From NCBI RefSeq assembly GCF_965248315.1, contig NZ_CBDFIX010000002.1:4216001-4280000 (forward strand): 64,000 nt of DNA. Reading direction: 5' to 3'. Below are positions 61,531 through 64,000 of this stretch, in pieces. The number at the start of each line of letters is the position of its first letter. Position 1 is the stretch's first letter. The DNA is from Ulvibacterium sp965248315 (GTDB lineage Bacteria; Bacteroidota; Bacteroidia; Flavobacteriales; Flavobacteriaceae). Under the pieces are notes generated by a model. That model was given only the letters and a program-made list of their open reading frames with translations, did not search any database and was not told the DNA's origin. Position numbers and translations under genes: made by a program.

Positions 61531-62124
61531 TTAATCTGGTTTGTTATCTTCGAGCCATTTTTTTCTTCGTACATCCGGCAAATGTTTAATCTTAAAATCC
61601 TCAAATACCGCCTTAAACCCATCACCATCTGGTGCTGCCGCGGTCAGCCCGACCCTAACGGGGGTATTATCAGGGAAATAGGCCAATCTAAGCATTTTAA
61701 AATCCTTGTTGTCCAGGGCATAATATATTTCCACGGCATCCAAACGTCGGATCACCTTTAGCCAGATGGACTGAGGATTATGCGATAGTTCTACCACACT
61801 CCAATCGCTTTTTTCAAGTGTGACCACGGCACTTACATGCATTTTTTCATCCACGTATTCCACACCGGTTTTAATCCAGTTTTTCTCATCTTTACGAATC
61901 ATTAAACCCATTTGATCAAACCTATTTCTGTATTCTCCCGTTAATTTAACGTTCAGTTGAAACTCCCCGCCAAGCGCGCAATAGTAGAAGGGACCATCAT
62001 CCACTGTAAATCCATAATGCGTGATTCTCCAGAAATCTGTATAAGGGGTCACATACATGGAAAGCGAATCGTTTTCATCAACGTTCCACTCCTCCGGTTC
62101 ATTAAACCACTGCATTTGTTTCAT
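61531..62124 (-). CDS. DUF1349 domain protein (concanavalin-like fold)
   Basis: 197 residues without a signal peptide. The family blocks are EWNVDENDSLSMYVTPYTDFW near residues 11-31 (split here), FQLNVKLTGEYRNRFDQMGLMIR, KTGVEYVDEKMHVSAVVT and SIWLKVIRRLDAVEIYYA. DUF1349 proteins have a beta-sandwich like laminarinases and bind or process carbohydrate; a few are linked to enolase regulation in yeast but no bacterial function is settled. The stop lies 55 bp before the sulfatase start and the gene 50 bp after the DUF1330 gene, so the three probably form one transcript. Confidence 0.85.
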   Translation of the reverse strand: MKQMQWFNEPEEWNVDENDSLSMYVTPYTDFWRITHYGFTVDDGPFYYCALGGEFQLNVKLTGEYRNRFDQMGLMIRKDEKNWIKTGVEYVDEKMHVSAVVTLEKSDWSVVELSHNPQSIWLKVIRRLDAVEIYYALDNKDFKMLRLAYFPDNTPVRVGLTAAAPDGDGFKAVFEDFKIKHLPDVRRKKWLEDNKPD

Positions 62125-62174
62125 ATGAGGTTCTTTGTTTAAGATGGCCGTAAAACACTAAGATAACAACTGAA

Positions 62175-62597
62175 TTATAGTTCCGATGCTAATATTGGGA
62201 GTAATCTGGAATCTTCGAGTGAGGCGGTCCTATGCCCGGCAATTTTAAGATAGGCTTCACTTTGGGCAAACGCTACGAAAACATCAACAGATTCATATTC
62301 AACTAACAATACGGCGTCCCAACCTTTATTTTCCGGACCTATCAAGAAATCCCCACAACTGCCATAAAACTTAATGTTACCGCCAGCCTTCTTCATTACT
62401 GGAAGGGTGAATTCCAAATACTTGGCATAGGCTTCCTTTCCGGAAATCTTTTCCCTAACTCCAGATATCCCAGTTTTGCAATAATCTGCTATGGGTTTAA
62501 ATTTCAGTAAATTCAGCATTGTTATTGGGCCCTTTCCTTTAAATTGCCCATAGAATTCCTTTTGCGATTCGTCCGTTGGTCCAATATATGTTTTCAA
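62175..62597 (-). CDS. DUF1330 domain protein (dimeric alpha-beta barrel)
   Basis: 140 residues. The start codon is TTG at 62597, giving MKTYIGPTDES, the usual beginning of this group. The ferredoxin-like fold shows ITMLNLLKFKPIADY near residues 20-34, AYAKYLEFTLPVMKKAGG, DAVLLVEYESVDVFVAFAQSEAY and a final HRTASLEDSRLLP. Its members are small dimeric proteins of unknown substrate, often beside stress or catabolic genes. It begins the apparent DUF1330-DUF1349-sulfatase operon. Confidence 0.82.
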   Translation of the reverse strand: MKTYIGPTDESQKEFYGQFKGKGPITMLNLLKFKPIADYCKTGISGVREKISGKEAYAKYLEFTLPVMKKAGGNIKFYGSCGDFLIGPENKGWDAVLLVEYESVDVFVAFAQSEAYLKIAGHRTASLEDSRLLPILASEL

Positions 62598-62743
62598 AGG
62601 TTTTATTTTAATAGGTTCAAAGGTTTAAACCATATGCATCCTGACACAAGATAACGCTTTCATCAGTCTTCTTTGAATATCAGGTAAATCAATCTGAATC
62701 GGAAAAATTCCAATTGACCTAAGTTGCTACTCGCTAGCTTTTG

Positions 62744-63988
62744 TTACCTCAATTTGTTCTCGTATTTCCCCAAGGTGTTCCAAATGGAATAAAACTCATC
62801 AACACCACCGGAATTGGAAACCGAGGTATTGATTATTAAAATTCGTCCAATTTTTGTCTCAGGATTAAAGAACATATAAGTTGCAATCCCGGGATCCCCA
62901 CCCGTATGGCCAATGTAGCCTCTTGGTGTAAATCCCATAAAAATTCCCGTATTGTACTCATCATCATAGTCATCCTCCTCGTCTCGCTCCGGAAAACTGA
63001 CAGCCGGCAATTGCTCCCTAAAGAGTTCATCGTAACTCTCTTTTTGCAACAAAGTTCCACCACCGGAGTGACCCTTGATCAATTCAGAAAGATAAATTCC
63101 TAAGTTATTACTGCTTGTTATTAATCCTCCATCGGGATACGTAATCAGGGAGTACCATGGAATTTCGGTTTTTGGATTGGAATAAAGTTTGGAATGTTGG
63201 ACCAAATCTATGTTTTCAAAGGACCATCCGGAGGATGACATTCCCAAGGGTTCCAAAATATGGGTTTTAGTGAATTCGCTGTACGGTTTTTGAACGGCGA
63301 TTTCCAAAATTGCGCCGGCCAAAGTGGCCCCAATATTGGAATACTCATAAATTTCTCCGGGTTCATTTTGGGAAAACCCTTCCTTCCTATACCATTCCCC
63401 TGTCTTGGAAAGTATCTTTTCAAGAAAGTCGATCATGGGCATATGGGAGTCCGGTGAGTTGAAATTTTCATTCAATTTTACAGAATCCGGACTTGATTTG
63501 TCCTGATCGTCCTTAAGTACATAAGCTTTGGCGTTGTAAAAATCCGTATCCAAAATGGTAGAGGTATGTGTTGCCAAATGGCGTATCGTTAGGGGTTCCT
63601 TGGGGTGATTTGGATTGATTACCTTAAAGGGAAGGTATTGGTTTATGGGGTCGTCCAAATTCAATTTTCCCATTTCCTGTGCTTTTAGAAGTGCTATCCC
63701 AATTAATGTTTTGGAGACCGAACCGATATTTTGAATCGTGTTTTCGGTATATTCCCTTTTGCCGTCCATATCAGAGAATCCTATTCCTGCTTCATATAAA
63801 ATCCCGTCTTGATTCACCAGGGCAACCCCAAAGCCGTTGATAAATCCGGCTTCATGAATTTGATTCAGTTCACGTGTCAAGGAGTCCCGAATACTTATTT
63901 GGGTATCTTCCTTTGTTTTTTCGGAATTCTTTTTCTCCTGACAAGAAAGCACAAGACCTATAAAAAGTATTAAAACTAGTCTATTCAT
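62744..63988 (-). CDS. Serine hydrolase, beta-lactamase class C-like lipoprotein
   Basis: 414 residues. The lipobox is LVLSC (Cys16). The catalytic SxxK is SVSK at 90-93, Tyr-x-Asn is YSN in IYEYSNIG, and HTGGDPG replaces the KTG triad with His-Thr-Gly, which is common in class C-like esterases and D-amino-acid peptidases. The enzyme is thus a penicillin-recognising serine hydrolase, likely anchored at the outer membrane facing the periplasm, rather than a true beta-lactamase. The last gene in the window; its ATG is 12 bp from the right edge. Confidence 0.88.
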   Translation of the reverse strand: MNRLVLILFIGLVLSCQEKKNSEKTKEDTQISIRDSLTRELNQIHEAGFINGFGVALVNQDGILYEAGIGFSDMDGKREYTENTIQNIGSVSKTLIGIALLKAQEMGKLNLDDPINQYLPFKVINPNHPKEPLTIRHLATHTSTILDTDFYNAKAYVLKDDQDKSSPDSVKLNENFNSPDSHMPMIDFLEKILSKTGEWYRKEGFSQNEPGEIYEYSNIGATLAGAILEIAVQKPYSEFTKTHILEPLGMSSSGWSFENIDLVQHSKLYSNPKTEIPWYSLITYPDGGLITSSNNLGIYLSELIKGHSGGGTLLQKESYDELFREQLPAVSFPERDEEDDYDDEYNTGIFMGFTPRGYIGHTGGDPGIATYMFFNPETKIGRILIINTSVSNSGGVDEFYSIWNTLGKYENKLR

Positions 63989-64000
63989 ATTTCTGATTTT

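Noticed and set aside
62744..63988. Serine hydrolase as a beta-lactam resistance gene
   Set aside because: HTGG in place of KTG, long lipoprotein form and lack of resistance context fit an esterase or peptidase-like member of the class C superfamily better.

Overview
The window looks like chromosomal DNA of a marine-type member of the Bacteroidota, most likely family Flavobacteriaceae. This rests on gene content and style: bacillithiol enzyme BshC, FAS1 (fasciclin) lipoproteins, DUF6515, DUF922 and DUF4129 proteins, a LysM/periplasmic-binding fusion beside guaA, the pyrG-yidC pairing, A/T-rich leaders, and a promoter matching the Bacteroidota primary-sigma pattern (TTTG, 19-nt spacer, TA..TTTG). 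No rRNA, tRNA, CRISPR array, prophage or insertion sequence was recognised. The genus cannot be settled from the sequence alone.

Layout. 1-8.1 kb: start of an outer-membrane protein gene, the XerD-type recombinase, a small beta-barrel protein, a GH13 alpha-glucosidase followed by a secreted Ntn-hydrolase, an ECF sigma factor with a membrane partner, a PlsC acyltransferase, and a NUDIX hydrolase and cyclophilin lipoprotein whose divergent start codons overlap. 8.3-15.8 kb: a conserved membrane module. RDD and TRIC-type genes face SpoIIM-like, multi-pass membrane, DUF4129, DUF4350, MoxR ATPase and DUF58 genes, packed with overlaps. 15.9-26.1 kb: SDR protein, pirin, a small protein with a suspicious 3' end, a giant lipoprotein with propeller, HEAT repeats and a c-type heme site, a GMC flavoprotein with its Tat-exported small subunit, a nitronate monooxygenase-like enzyme and MnmA.

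26.2-32.0 kb: three consecutive FAS1 lipoprotein genes (4, 2 and 4 domains) with long A/T-rich leaders. The first and third share a promoter-like block with exactly conserved internal spacings, which I consider the most interesting non-coding signal here. 32.2-42.5 kb: mostly housekeeping (YidC, CTP synthase, GMP synthase) with a tight guaA / LysM-PBP1 / OsmC / DUF922 operon. 42.5-51.9 kb: SIMPL protein, secreted GH65 enzyme, flavin-binding PPOX protein, BshC, M14 metallopeptidase and a short A/T-rich MutS-like ATPase. 52-64 kb: sugar-oxidation and polysaccharide-type genes (TIM-barrel isomerase, second giant heme/HEAT lipoprotein, SMP-30 lactonase, sulfatase, DUF1349, DUF1330, serine hydrolase) with RimO among them.

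How it fits together (inference). The GMC/small-subunit pair, the two giant cytochrome/HEAT lipoproteins, the two TIM-barrel isomerase-like proteins and the SMP-30 lactonase are the parts expected for periplasmic oxidation of sugars or glycosides, with electrons passed to c-type heme. The GH13, GH65 and sulfatase genes fit a carbohydrate-scavenging life. The MoxR/DUF58/DUF4129/SpoIIM block looks like one envelope-associated machine of unknown task.
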